DNA from: Bipolaris cookei
Taxonomy: Eukaryota > Ascomycota > Dothideomycetes > Pleosporales > Pleosporaceae
Direction of reading: 5' to 3'
Length of the DNA stretch: 64,000 nucleotides
Assembly: GCA_002286855.1 (NCBI GenBank)
Contig: NRSV01000045.1
Location: 62,001-126,000, forward strand
The notes under the pieces were generated by a model. That model was not told the DNA's origin. It saw only the letters and a program-made list of their open reading frames with translations, and ran no database searches. Numbering within the stretch: the stretch's first letter is position 1; each line of letters starts with the position of its first letter. Below are positions 46,136 through 55,830 of the stretch, one piece after another. The position numbers and the translations under genes were made by a program.

Positions 46136-48575
46136 ATGGCGCGTCGTTCAGCTCGTCTCTTGAAGGTATGCATCTCTATTTTGATTTTGCCCCTGGGCTG
46201 TTTGTTTACATCTGCTGACCTGTTCTCCTTCCATAGCGCGAGGCCACGCCTGATGGCTCAACAAAGCCCAACGACAACCGGCACAACGCGTCCCCTGCAG
46301 ACTTAGGACTTCCAGATCTCCCTGAGCTTCCAGAACCAGGCACGAAGACCCCTTCGCAGTCAAAGCCCTCTAAGGGCGTTCAGCCTACGTCCCAGCCGGC
46401 GCAAGTACCGGCTATAGCTACCCCTACACCCCATAAGAATAGCTCAACCAAGCTGCCCGTTGCAGCTACGGAGATTCGCACACCCAAGGACCGTACCACT
46501 ATCAAGCCTGCAGGCCAGGAAATGCACCCGGCGCATCATCATCCAAGCACGGCCAAGGTTTTAGATGAGGCGCGTTGGTTAGGGTTCCAGTCGCTGGACG
46601 CGCACACTGCACCACCAAGGGCAGCTGGTCTGGTGGCAGGTCAGGCTACTCCTTCCAAAACTCCTGTGCCCACTCCTACAGGTGTGACCTCAAACATCGA
46701 GTCTTCACCAGATTTCCGCTTTCGGTTCAAGTCTCCTGTGCTGGAGGGTCTCAAACCAGACGAGGCTGGATTGAGCCCAAGCTCGCGCAACATTTTAAAG
46801 GGTGCTGGTATCACAGGTACCCCTGATGCCGGCAGTCGTGCCTTGTTTGGTATGTGATAATGCAAATCTATCAAGCTCCCTTATTCTAACCACTCGACAG
46901 GTACTAGCGAATGGTCTTCCAAAGCCGATGTGTCACCCCAACGTAAAAAGGCAGAAGCCAAGGGCAAACTGGCCCGCTTTAGCGATGTGCATATGAAGCA
47001 GTTCAAGAATATGGACTCAATCGCCAACCACCCTTCTGCATTCCGTGCCGACCCATCTCGCTTCAAGCCTGTTATTGACCAGCCGCTGAAGAAATCGCCT
47101 TCAAAGCCAGACCTTGCGAAGCCTGAGGCAAACAGACTCAAGCGCACACAGTCCAAGATTGATATTGCAGAGTCGAGCGCAAACCCTAATAGCAGTCTGA
47201 AGCGCACGCAGTCCAAGTCGACCATAACAGGTTCTGGAAGCAACGTTCCGCCAACGCCGTTGAAGCGCACACAGTCTAAGATGGATCTTGCCGGCCCCAG
47301 CGTGCCCCGTTCTGAGCCTGCGCGTCGCATGGCGCCTCCGAACCGCGACGGTCGTCCTGCCTCACGAGATGGCGAAAACAGTCGTAACCCAGCATCAAAG
47401 CGTGTCAAACGCACCGAGTCTGACGACGCGGCGACTACTCGTCCTGAATCTCATGAGAAGAATCCTGACGATTCCACGCCTGCGATTGCAACTCCAGCGC
47501 GCAAGATCACGTCTCAGACTGCGCTTCCCCGTCTGGCCGCTCGTCTGATGACGCCCACAAGGTCGTCGGCTGCCCGTTCACAGAGCGTCAAGACCCTGAA
47601 GACCACCTCGATGATTTCGACCTTTGGCAAATCACCTTCTACAGTCAAAATAGCAAAGTTAGCATCTACAGATCAGGCATCGTCTCCATCCAGTAATCTT
47701 AATCAGATACGGGCTATGAGGGATGGTGCAAGAGAAGGCCTGCGCAAGGTAGGTAATCATACTAAATATCATCAGAATGTTGCTGATCTCGTATAGGCAA
47801 GTCACAACCTTCAGCTTGTTCGCTCCATCCTTCGTACTCCCAACCGCAAGTACTCGAATGACCCCAACAAGATCGCAGCAGGCACACACTTGTCTCCCCC
47901 TGTGTCTTCGAACTTGGACAATGCCCTAACCACAGTTCCAGCCACGGCTCCCGTGAAGAAGCACGTCAATTTCTCTAGTAGTACTCTAGAGCGAGCTTCA
48001 CACGAAGAATTGGGCAAGTCACCATCGCCAATGAAGTTTGGCGCAGGCAGTGAGGTCCCCACCGGCGCCGTGATATATCCCAACTTGAGCTCTATCGTCA
48101 ATAATCTGGAGCTGTCTCAAGAAGCCGAAACCTTGAAAGGCTCGCCATCACGGCGTCTCGTATTCGGCGGCGAGGCCCCCAACCACCCGCGCTCTTTTTC
48201 GTTTGAGTCTGGGAAGGCTGTTAACTTTGGTACGTATGATTGATCTGAGTTGATTGAATCTCTTTTGCTGATATCCTTTCAGGCCCTGCATCAGCCGGCA
48301 CGACCCGCATGGTCCGCAACAGCGACACTTCGTCGCATGCCGAAGGCAGCAAGCGCAAGCTAGAAACTTTGCAGGAGAACTCTGATAAGGAGAACGACGG
48401 CCCTGCCGAAGAGGAGATGCGCTCGTCCAAGAAAGTCAAGCATATGTATGCATCTACTCCAAAGACTCCCGCCCGCACCAACAAGCTGCCACGTCAGACC
48501 CCAGGAAGCCGATCTACCACTATCAGTAAATCGAGGCTAGCATTCCTAGCCACGCCCAAGCGGAGCAAGGTCTAA
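46136..48575 (+). CDS. Unrecognised disordered protein with LKRTQSK repeats, KEN box and PP1-docking-like motif
   Basis: Five exons: 46136-46165, 46237-46849, 46901-47748, 47797-48229 and 48283-48575, with introns of 71, 51, 48 and 53 bp, all in phase, giving 738 residues. I do not recognise the family. The sequence is basic and Ser/Pro/Thr-rich with no globular domain. Visible features: a conserved-looking EARWLGFQSLDAHTAP; SPDFRFRFKSPVLEGL; three LKRTQSK repeats about 25 residues apart plus a weaker VKRTESD; LVRSILRTPNRKYSND; KKHVNFSSST, which fits an RVxF-type PP1-docking motif; and a KEN box in NSDKENDGP. Basic clusters (KRKLE, SSKKVKHMY) could be nuclear signals. The combination suggests a cell-cycle-regulated nuclear or spindle-associated protein degraded by APC/C. 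This is inference from short motifs only. Confidence 0.8.
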
Positions 48576-49166
48576 CTATGAGCTCTTTTGGACGTCACTT
48601 GTTTGCCCTTCCAACTTTATTGCTTCTTGGCGTTCTGAATGAGGACGCGCAATCCACCAATACGACTTATGACACTTTCCTAATTTCATGAAATCGGCGT
48701 CTTTTTACATGTCACTGGAGCTGGATGTAATAATCAGTGCTTTTGCGTAGGATATGAGCAGTCAAGATCTGTTCTTCGGCTTATAGCATCTCATGTGTCC
48801 GATGGGCATTGCATACAGCGAAACCGGTCTCGATATTCAAGCTTAGCTTATGTAACATATACTGAATTGAAAATTGTGTGTTCATATCAAACGTGTCCAA
48901 TTGCTGTGAATCTGCTTTCTTTTGTTGGCGTTGTTCCGCATCACGTGTAGAATGGCTGCTGGCGGTAACTAAGCCGTATGCCAGGTCTCGTGCGCAGCCT
49001 AGTCGGACCTTTTCCTAGTGCGACGTCACTTCGCTAATACATTTGGCCGGTCGACGAGCGGTTCTGACCGCTCCTAGAAGCCCCCACTGCACACATAAGG
49101 ACTTTCTCAATTACCTGCTACGTCATCTGAGTACGCGCGGACACATCACGCCTTGCTAACTAGCAG
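48576..49166. other. Intergenic region, including the unresolved first exon of the BAG protein
   Basis: This holds the 3' UTR of the KEN-box gene and the promoter of the UBL/BAG gene. The BAG protein must begin here: its frame has no ATG before 49167 and meets a stop at 49096. The ATGs at 48953 and 48977 are the nearest candidates, but no donor after them gives the required phase, so no exon is assigned. Confidence 0.5.
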
Positions 49167-50466
49167 GGCACCTCACTCGACCACCGTGGCGTCGCTGAAC
49201 AACCTAGTCGACGAATTGAAGAAGTCCTTCAATTTCTTCAACAGCAGCTCTTTACTAGGTGATAGCGCAGGTTCTTCACACAATACCGAGCACCAGTCTA
49301 CAGACGCGCTATCAAAGGCCATCTGCTTCCTACAGAATCGTGGTCTGAGCGATATCACCGAGATCATCACCAACCCTCGCTTCGACGATCCGACCTACCT
49401 TGTCACACTTGCTATTGGACTGGCCTCCATTATTGTGGGCATGTCTTGGTTCTCACGCGCTGGCGGCAGCTGGGGAGGGCGCTTTTCGCCATTTGGCCGC
49501 CCTGGCAACTCGCCCAACGCTGGCGTTGTAAACGACTCCGATTTCTCGTACATCACAAGCGAAGATTTGCGTCGGAATGGACAGGCATCAACACCTGAAA
49601 TAGTAGACTGGGATGACAAGAACCCGGAGCGAGAAACAGATGTGCTTATCTTCAAGCACGGACGAACCCACTATCCTACACATTTCCCGGCGCACAGCAT
49701 ACGTGATGGAGACCTCAAGATCGGTACGGTACGACAGGCCGCGGCGAAGAAGTTGGGCGTCGACGACTACCGAAAGATACGCATGTTTTACAAGGGAAGG
49801 AATTTAAAGCACGATGAGCGGACTGGACGGGAAGAAGGGCTACGTGGTGATGGCAGTGGTAGTGAGATTCTAGTCACAGTAGGCGAGGCACCTATCGGCG
49901 GTCATGCAGCTGCTTCAGAAGAGGCACCACCGCGCGCCTGGAGTGAGGGTGAAGACGATGATGACGATGACGACTCCGGCGTAAATACATCCGGCAAAAA
50001 GAAATCTCGCAAGCGCGGCGGTAGAAAGAGCAAGAAGAAGGGGGTCTCCTCTGGCAACACATCCGGAACTTCAACACCCGGCTACACCACCGCTGGAGCT
50101 GGCGCGGAATACCTTCCCATCCCTTCCCACATTAACGCCGCACCCCGTCCTACCTCTGCGCCCCCACAAAACACCTCCAAGCCCGCCCAACCCCAAACTC
50201 CAATGGGCAAACTCGACGCCGTCGCCAGCAAATTCCACACAGAGCTGGTTCCGCTGTGCATACAGTTTATGTCCAACCCGCCCGAAGACAAGGCAAAAAA
50301 GACCTTCGAATACAAGAAGCTGAGCGAAACCATACTTACGCAAATCATTTTTAAGCTCGATGGCGTGGATACGGAGGGCGATCCCGACGCGAGGCTTAAG
50401 AGGAAGGCGCTTGTGAAAGAGGTACAGGCTATGATGGCAAAGTTGGATGAAGTGGGGAAGGAGTAA
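49167..50466 (+). CDS. Membrane-anchored UBL/BAG-domain Hsp70 co-chaperone, first exon unresolved
   Basis: The main exon is open from an acceptor at 49166 (CTAAC branch, TAGCAG) to TAA at 50466, about 433 residues. A single hydrophobic segment, YLVTLAIGLASIIVGMSWFS, lies near residue 80. A ubiquitin-like region at about 160-235 (ETDVLIFKHGRTHYPTHFPA, LKIGTVRQAAAKKLGVDDYR, IRMFYKGRNLKHDER) follows. Then come an acidic stretch and a strongly basic linker (KKKSRKRGGRKSKKKG), a proline-rich spacer, and a C-terminal BAG domain at about 345-430 (KLDAVASKFHTELVPLCIQF, KKLSETILTQIIFKLD, LVKEVQAMMAKLDEV). BAG domains stimulate nucleotide release from Hsp70. The fold and membrane anchor recall yeast Snl1, while the UBL recalls Bag1 and Bag101-type fission yeast proteins. 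The 5' end of the coding region is missing from this model. Confidence 0.82.
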
Positions 50467-51208
50467 GTTTAATTGTGTTCGGGTGGTTTTCTTTTTGCGG
50501 TACGGGCTATAGAGAGAGGTATTAGTAGATGAATGTAATATGTTCGTTTCTTTATGAATAAGAGGTTTAATGGTGATTTTTGGTGTGAAGTGGGGGTGAG
50601 TGGTAGATGAGTACGTTATTTTCGTGGTGGATTGGGATACTGGAGCAAAAACTGCCTCCACTAAAACAAAGCCGCTGCACACTTGAATTGATTTATCTTG
50701 TATAATAATATTTTAATCTGTTGAATGGGCTCTGTAGCTAGCTAGCATAAGCGTGGACCAGGTGCAAACAGCAAGGTACGAAGCATGTGTGCGCGGGACT
50801 AAAAAGGGTTTGCACGAATGCAGGAGGGTTGCCAAAAGACAGTTGTGTAGGGTATTCAAAATTCTTGCCCATCTACGTGCGTACAAAGTTCTCTTCTTAT
50901 GCTCTCTACTTCGGTCCTATTATAATAGGGGTTGCCCTCTGCTTTGTGCAGAGCAGAGCTTCTGAGCTATCTGATAGCTGAAAACCTTACTACTTATACG
51001 GACATAATTTATATATGTATAGACTTTTGTACTTATAAAGCGTAGTGTCTATATTGCTACTATAAAGTGCATCTTGTTGATGCAGCGCTGTTTAGGTAAG
51101 AGCTGTTTCTATTCCAGTATTCTAGTCTCTCTAAAAAAAATACAATTTTCTTGAATACACCATCGTAGTATATGCACCTATTCAAAACTTAGAATTATAT
51201 GTTCTTGG
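50467..51208. other. Intergenic region, AT-rich towards the transposon derivative
   Basis: The 3' flank of the BAG gene. From about 50980 the sequence becomes A/T-rich. Frames at 50753-50981 are anonymous and rejected as genes. No RNA gene was recognised. Confidence 0.5.
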
Positions 51209-51523
51209 ATAATAACATATTCTATCACCGAGAGTGCCACATCACCGAGTGTGCCACTTTTTCTTGGCATCGCGAACTTCACGTACGAAACACTATGCAT
51301 CAAGAACATAAGGATTTTTTAACTCAGCGAGAAGGTAGAATTACTCTTGCTCTTCAGGCCTATCGTACGGGTCAATTTAAGACTATACGAAGCGCTGCTG
51401 CTGCCTATAACGTACCTTTTCAGCGGCTTTCTGATCGGCTGAAGAAAATCACATTTCGGCCCCAAGCATCTCCAAACTGCCGCAAGCTTACTATAACTGA
51501 AGAGCAGACAATCGTACGGTATA
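51209..51523 (+). repeat. Left arm of the 315 bp inverted repeat
   Basis: The first 90 bp are non-coding terminus with tandem CACCGAGAGTGCCAC / CACCGAGTGTGCCAC units. The rest encodes the transposase N-terminus on the plus strand from 51298. It matches the complement of 52003-52317. Confidence 0.92.
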
Positions 51524-52231
51524 CCTGCTTCTTCGTACCAAGCAGAGATGTGGACGTGTCCTTTGTAGATAATGAATGGCGGGGTAGCGTATCCCGCAGT
51601 GCAGATGCTCTGAATGACTGTAACCCACTAGCGATTGCCTGGCTGTGTAAAAATAAGCCTTGTACGACTCTCTACACCTGTAACCACCTTCATTGAGTCA
51701 ATTATGCCCATCTGAAAGCCAGTTTCGTCAAAGTTGTTAATATCGTTTGAATGAACCCCCTACTTCTCAATTGTCTCTTGTTCGAGGTTAAACCACGCGT
51801 TAATAACCTGTGTCTTCTTGCTGTATTCTCTGACGATCTTTTGCTCAACTAAAGATCGTTTTAAGCTTGTCCGAACGTAATACAAACCGCTCTGCCCAGC
51901 ATTTGCCTACAGGCCGTCCACCTCGTACACGTAGTAGTTTATCTGCCATATCTGCTACTTCGCACAGTCGGGGCGGAAATCCTCGCGAGTCTAGGTCAAG
52001 AATATATCGTACGATTGTCTGCTCTTCAGTTATAGTAAGCTTGCGGCAGTTTGGAGATGCTTGGGGCCGAAATGTGATTTTCTTCAGCCGATCAGAAAGC
52101 CGCTGAAAAGGTACGTTATAGGTAGCAGCAGCGCTTCGTATAGTCTTAAATTGACCCGTACGATAGGCCTGAAGAGCAAGAGTAATTCTACCTTCTCGCT
52201 GAGTTAAAAAATCCTTATGTTCTTGATGCAT
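51524..52231 (-). pseudogene. Truncated pogo-like transposase
   Basis: Read from ATG 52231: an N-terminal helix-turn-helix region (YNVPFQRLSDRLKK), ITEEQTIVRYILDLDSRGFP and a CENP-B-like domain (PVGKCWAERFVLRS). A TGA follows LKTIFS, and a frame change follows near 51810. The next blocks are VINAWFNLEQETIEK with a TAG, NNFDETGFQMGIIDSMKVV (first DDE aspartate) and FTQPGNR with a second TAG. The last is PPFIIYKGHVHISAWYEEAG. The coding sequence ends at the inverted-arm junction, so the second and third catalytic aspartates are absent. It is a non-functional remnant and different in sequence from the transposase at 13952-15584. Confidence 0.85.
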
Positions 52232-52317
52232 AGTGTTTCGTACGTGAAGTTCGCGATGCCAAGAAAAAGTGGCACACTCGGTGATGTGGCACTCTCGGTG
52301 ATAGAATATGTTATTAT
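52003..52317 (-). repeat. Right arm of the 315 bp inverted repeat
   Basis: The inverted partner of 51209-51523, encoding the same transposase N-terminus on the minus strand from 52231. One observed coding difference is Ala versus Thr in the AAA(A/T)YNVPF segment. Confidence 0.92.
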
Positions 52318-52930
52318 GTCGGAATCAATTAGGACTCGAACGAGTCCTACTGATAAGCAAAACTGATTGGTTGACACGAGCAGTCGCGAATCGTGCGTCT
52401 GCGTCCGTGTGCGCAGGCGCTGTAAGTACTGGACACGATAGCACATACAGACAATCAATCCGCTTCCTCACCATAGTATTGCAGCTGCAAGTTGATTCAC
52501 CCCGTGATCCATTTATCGTGCCAAAATATTATCTTATTCTTCATCTCCATCTTGATTTTCGTCATGATCATCATCGTCACTGTCATGATTATCGTCACTG
52601 TTGTTATCTTCTTCACTCTCCAAATTCCTAAGTCTATAAAAAAGGACATAGCGGTCTTGTTTGTGTCAATTGTTGGCGTCTCATTATTCCAACCTCTGTC
52701 AACTCCCAACTTAGACTTTACCATTTGTTGCTAATCTCCAAATCCATCCTTACTTCAAATGTCGTCGCAGTACATCCGAAAATGATTCTGACTTCACGGA
52801 GTACTTCCCGTTGTCTATATCATCACCAAAAAAAACTTTCCAGTAAACAGAAATTATTGCACAGAACTATATGATTAGTCGCTTTTTATTAGTTTGGGGG
52901 CTTCAGATAGGCCTTTTGGGGGGTTGCAAA
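52318..52930. other. Intergenic region, 613 bp
   Basis: This lies between the fold-back element and the NmrA-like remnant. It contains a GTCATGATCATCATC-type repeat cluster (about 52560-52600). Frames here encode only low-complexity I/V/T runs. No gene was accepted. Confidence 0.45.
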
Positions 52931-53758
52931 CTTACGTGGCAACTTGGTCTAAGTTACCATCGCCATCCAATAACTTCTTAAGGTCGGTCAAAGGAGCTTT
53001 GAATTTGAGGACTGGCTTGGAGCCTGTAACGGATTCAACGTCGTTGGCGGTTCCTATCATGATTTTATCATCGCCTCAGACTAAATTGCAAATCGTAAGT
53101 ATTATTGCAGTCAACATGCCATTGGGAGAGAGCGGGGTGCTACATTTAAAGAAGCCGGATACATTTGGATCAAGAGCTACAGGAGTAATATATTCTGCTG
53201 TCGCCTGATACGAGGTCATGTCCAATCTCTCATTACTAGTTCCCCAAAACCTAATCTCGTTAGCCTCCGGGTCCCAGGCACTGAAAAGGTCAATGAAAGA
53301 CTCGATGAAAATACCATTGAGGATATGCACACCCGTAACACCAAGCTTCATGGCCAAATATGCTACGATATCGTTTGTAAAGTTTTTGATCCACAAGTCG
53401 GTCGGATCGAGCTTGCGGTACCATATAGTGTATTTACTGGCCATGTAACGCGGTACACCTTCGTTTTTTCATAAAGTTCGATTAGAACTTACTGTGCCTC
53501 GAGCATGACCTCGTTGCTCGAGAAGTAGCAGCATACTACCACATCGCAACCGCGCACCAAGGTATGCAAGGTCTCGGTGTTGTACGGGTCGCTCTGCACT
53601 AATGAAATGCGAGAGTCGGATTTCAGATCATCTGGAATATTTTTTGTGTTACGTGAAGAGCCGCGAATGCGGACATCAGGTCGTTGGAGAAGTGGTTTCG
53701 CGATGAGAAGAGCAAGGGTGCTGCTAATGCCAGCTATTGCGATGGTAGTAATTGGCAT
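52931..53758 (-). pseudogene. NmrA-like NAD(P)-binding protein, broken
   Basis: The N-terminal exon (ATG at 53758) has a Rossmann start ITTIAIAGISSTLALLIAKP and DVRIRGSSRN, then CDVVVCCYFSSNEVMLEAQ. A TAA follows directly, then VLIELYEKT and a one-base loss in an A-run. The intact frame resumes at EGVPRYMASKYTIWYRKLDP. Further typical NmrA segments are VTGVHILNGIFIESFIDLFS, IRFWGTSNERLDMTSYQATA and EYITPVALDPNVSGFFK. After an apparent 67 bp intron (GTAGCA to CTGAG) the frame continues as DDKIMIGTANDVESVTGSKP and stops early at NLDQVAT, lacking the usual C-terminal 50 or so residues. The stop-plus-frameshift gap is only 34 nt, too short for an intron, so a pseudogene is the best reading. A sequencing error in the A-run would remove the frameshift but not the stop. 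Confidence 0.72.
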
Positions 53759-55830
53759 TTTCAGGATGTGCATGTCTAAGACAGGAACCAAATTAACTGA
53801 AATCATATGTAACCTTTGATTAAGGTGCATGCTGCGCGTTTGGAGCTTATACGCAAATAGCCCGGGTCGTCTAGTAGCTGAATGCCGTACTACTATCGGA
53901 ATTGATCAATACACCACTGACTAAGCTGCAAAACTCACTCCGATTACCAATCCACTGCTCACTTGGGTCTTCAGTTGGTCATTACGTTCGAACCAAGTAT
54001 CTGTGAAGGTATTTAACGCTTGACACTGAATTGATCAGATTAGGTTACTCTTACTGCTTCACGGACTCGCATCCAGACCATCTCGAGATAATCTATGTTG
54101 ATAACCTGATCGTATATAGAATATTCCCACAACGAACGGGGACGGGAAAGAGATCATTAATAATAGAAAGCTGGCTCCCTGTCCTAATATAAGAGGATGC
54201 TTAGTACTAGAACTCCTCCAATAGTACCCCTAGGCGAGATGATGAGACGGATCCACCATAATAATAGTTTAAAGTTTAAGTTAAGATATGAATGGCTAGA
54301 AATAGGCTATGTAATCTACTCTAAATGACCAGTAGTTAGATAAATAGCTGCTAGTAAATTTCTACTATCGCATGATTTTATAACTTTTTTTAAAGATTTA
54401 TCTTTTTTGTATGAGTCACATGTGAGTTCTTAGCATTCCTGTTACACGGGGTTTGGCTATACCTCCCTAGTCTCGGTCCAGGTTAGGGCAAGGCGGTGAT
54501 TTGCGGTAAGCCGTGCGATTTGTCTGGTGATTCGTGGTGGAAAAGAGTTATGGATGTAACTGGGGGTTTTGACAAACACTAATCTATATTGCTATAGACA
54601 AACGAGTAGCAATCTTATCAAGTAAAAGTAACTAATAAGAAAGTATAATTTAAGTTGACCACAACGAGAGTAATAATGAAATCCATCCTTATATCCTCAT
54701 TGCTCAGACACAGCGCAGCCCCCCCCCGCCAAACCACAGGGTCCACCACGCCTACTCTGAGTTTCTTCGGAAGCTCTACAACAGTCAGTAGCGAACAAAG
54801 GACATAAGTTGATGATAGCCAAAAAAGGAAAAAAACGGTCGGGAGGCCTAATTACCCACCTCAGCTCTGCAGCCAAGGCGCCAGGACAGAGCCAACTCTT
54901 CCCGATAAGGACAGCCACACCAACAGCTGATCATGAGATGGACTAATCACTCTAGCACCACACCTCGGCTTCCTTGTCTAAAGGAAGCACCGTTAAATAA
55001 GGAAAGAGACAAAAGAAAAGAATGAGACTACGGATGCTCAGGCGCGGGAGGTTTTTAGACACAAGTTCGCTTAGGTCACGTTTGCTCCGCAATACACCTT
55101 GTAACATACAGTGTTGATAGGCCCTCACGGGAACCAGGCAGCATTTTGAACTGACTTATTTATTTATTTATATCCTCCTTGCTTCCAGTCCTGCCATGCC
55201 TCGGATGGTTGGCCTTGGCGGGATGGTATATGACGTGACCTCGAGCCCCGCAATGATCATTACCTTCTGACGGACGTCCCTGGGCCTCCAGCCTTCTCGT
55301 CTCTTGTCAAGGAGAGAATCTTTCTTGTTACTTGTAACAATTCTATCACTACTATCGCTTCCTGAGAAACCAACCGCCTGAAGTAAGCCCTGCTCGATAT
55401 CGAGATAGTATAAAACCTGGTACTCTATCTCTGCCCAACGCTTCCGTACAAAATATATCACGCCATTAGTCTACCCGCGCATAATCTGAACTAATGCAGC
55501 AAGGCACCTAGTACACCGCCCCATCAAACGTGCGCGCATTAGTAGTACTTTACAAGCACGCGTCGGATCTATTACTAGCTTCTAGCCCGAGTACCAGATA
55601 CTTTCAAAAGTCTTAGTGTCGGCGGTGTTTCCCCAGCAAAAACAAGAAAACTCGTCATGCTTGTGTGCCCCTCATTGAACCCCACTTTGCCAGCATTAAA
55701 CTGCACGCTTGATCCCTACAAAACTTGCGCGCTTTGCGTTCTATTGTATCATATTTAAGAGAGAAGACGCTTCTGAAATTTGTATTGGTTTTAAGTACTA
55801 GGGACCTACGCATTTTTCTCAACCACAAAT
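53759..55830. other. AT-rich gene-poor region
   Basis: 2.1 kb without a credible gene. Around 54180-54420 and 54590-54680 the sequence is rich in TA dinucleotides and poor in coding potential, as in old mutated repeats. The longest frame (55168-55461, minus, 97 codons) has no recognised domain. The last 150 bp are the promoter of the glutathione S-transferase gene. Confidence 0.55.

Larger units (their letters stand above)
51209..52317. mobile_element. Palindromic (fold-back) derivative of a pogo-like transposon
   Basis: A 1.1 kb structure bounded by two inverted arms of 315 bp (51209-51523 and 52003-52317). I find two mismatches between them and no indel. Each arm contains the element end and the first 75 or so codons of a transposase starting MHQEHKDFLTQREGRITLAL. 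Between the arms lies a 479 bp stretch that continues only the right-hand copy into its DDE domain. It breaks off at AWYEEAGIP, where it meets the left arm. The 3' half of the element has thus been replaced by an inverted copy of its own 5' end. The outer ends contain a doubled CACCGAG-GTGCCAC motif, possibly a transposase binding site. No clear target duplication was seen. Confidence 0.88.

Noticed and set aside
49153..49166. TTG at 49153 as start of the BAG protein
   Set aside because: Non-AUG start followed by a CTAAC/TAGCAG acceptor pattern. A spliced upstream first exon is more likely.
50753..50981. Two short plus-strand frames after the BAG gene
   Set aside because: Anonymous sequence in overlapping frames, with no family features.
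55168..55461. 97-codon minus-strand frame in the AT-rich region
   Set aside because: No recognised domain. It may be a fragment of an old repeat, but nothing in it supports a gene call.
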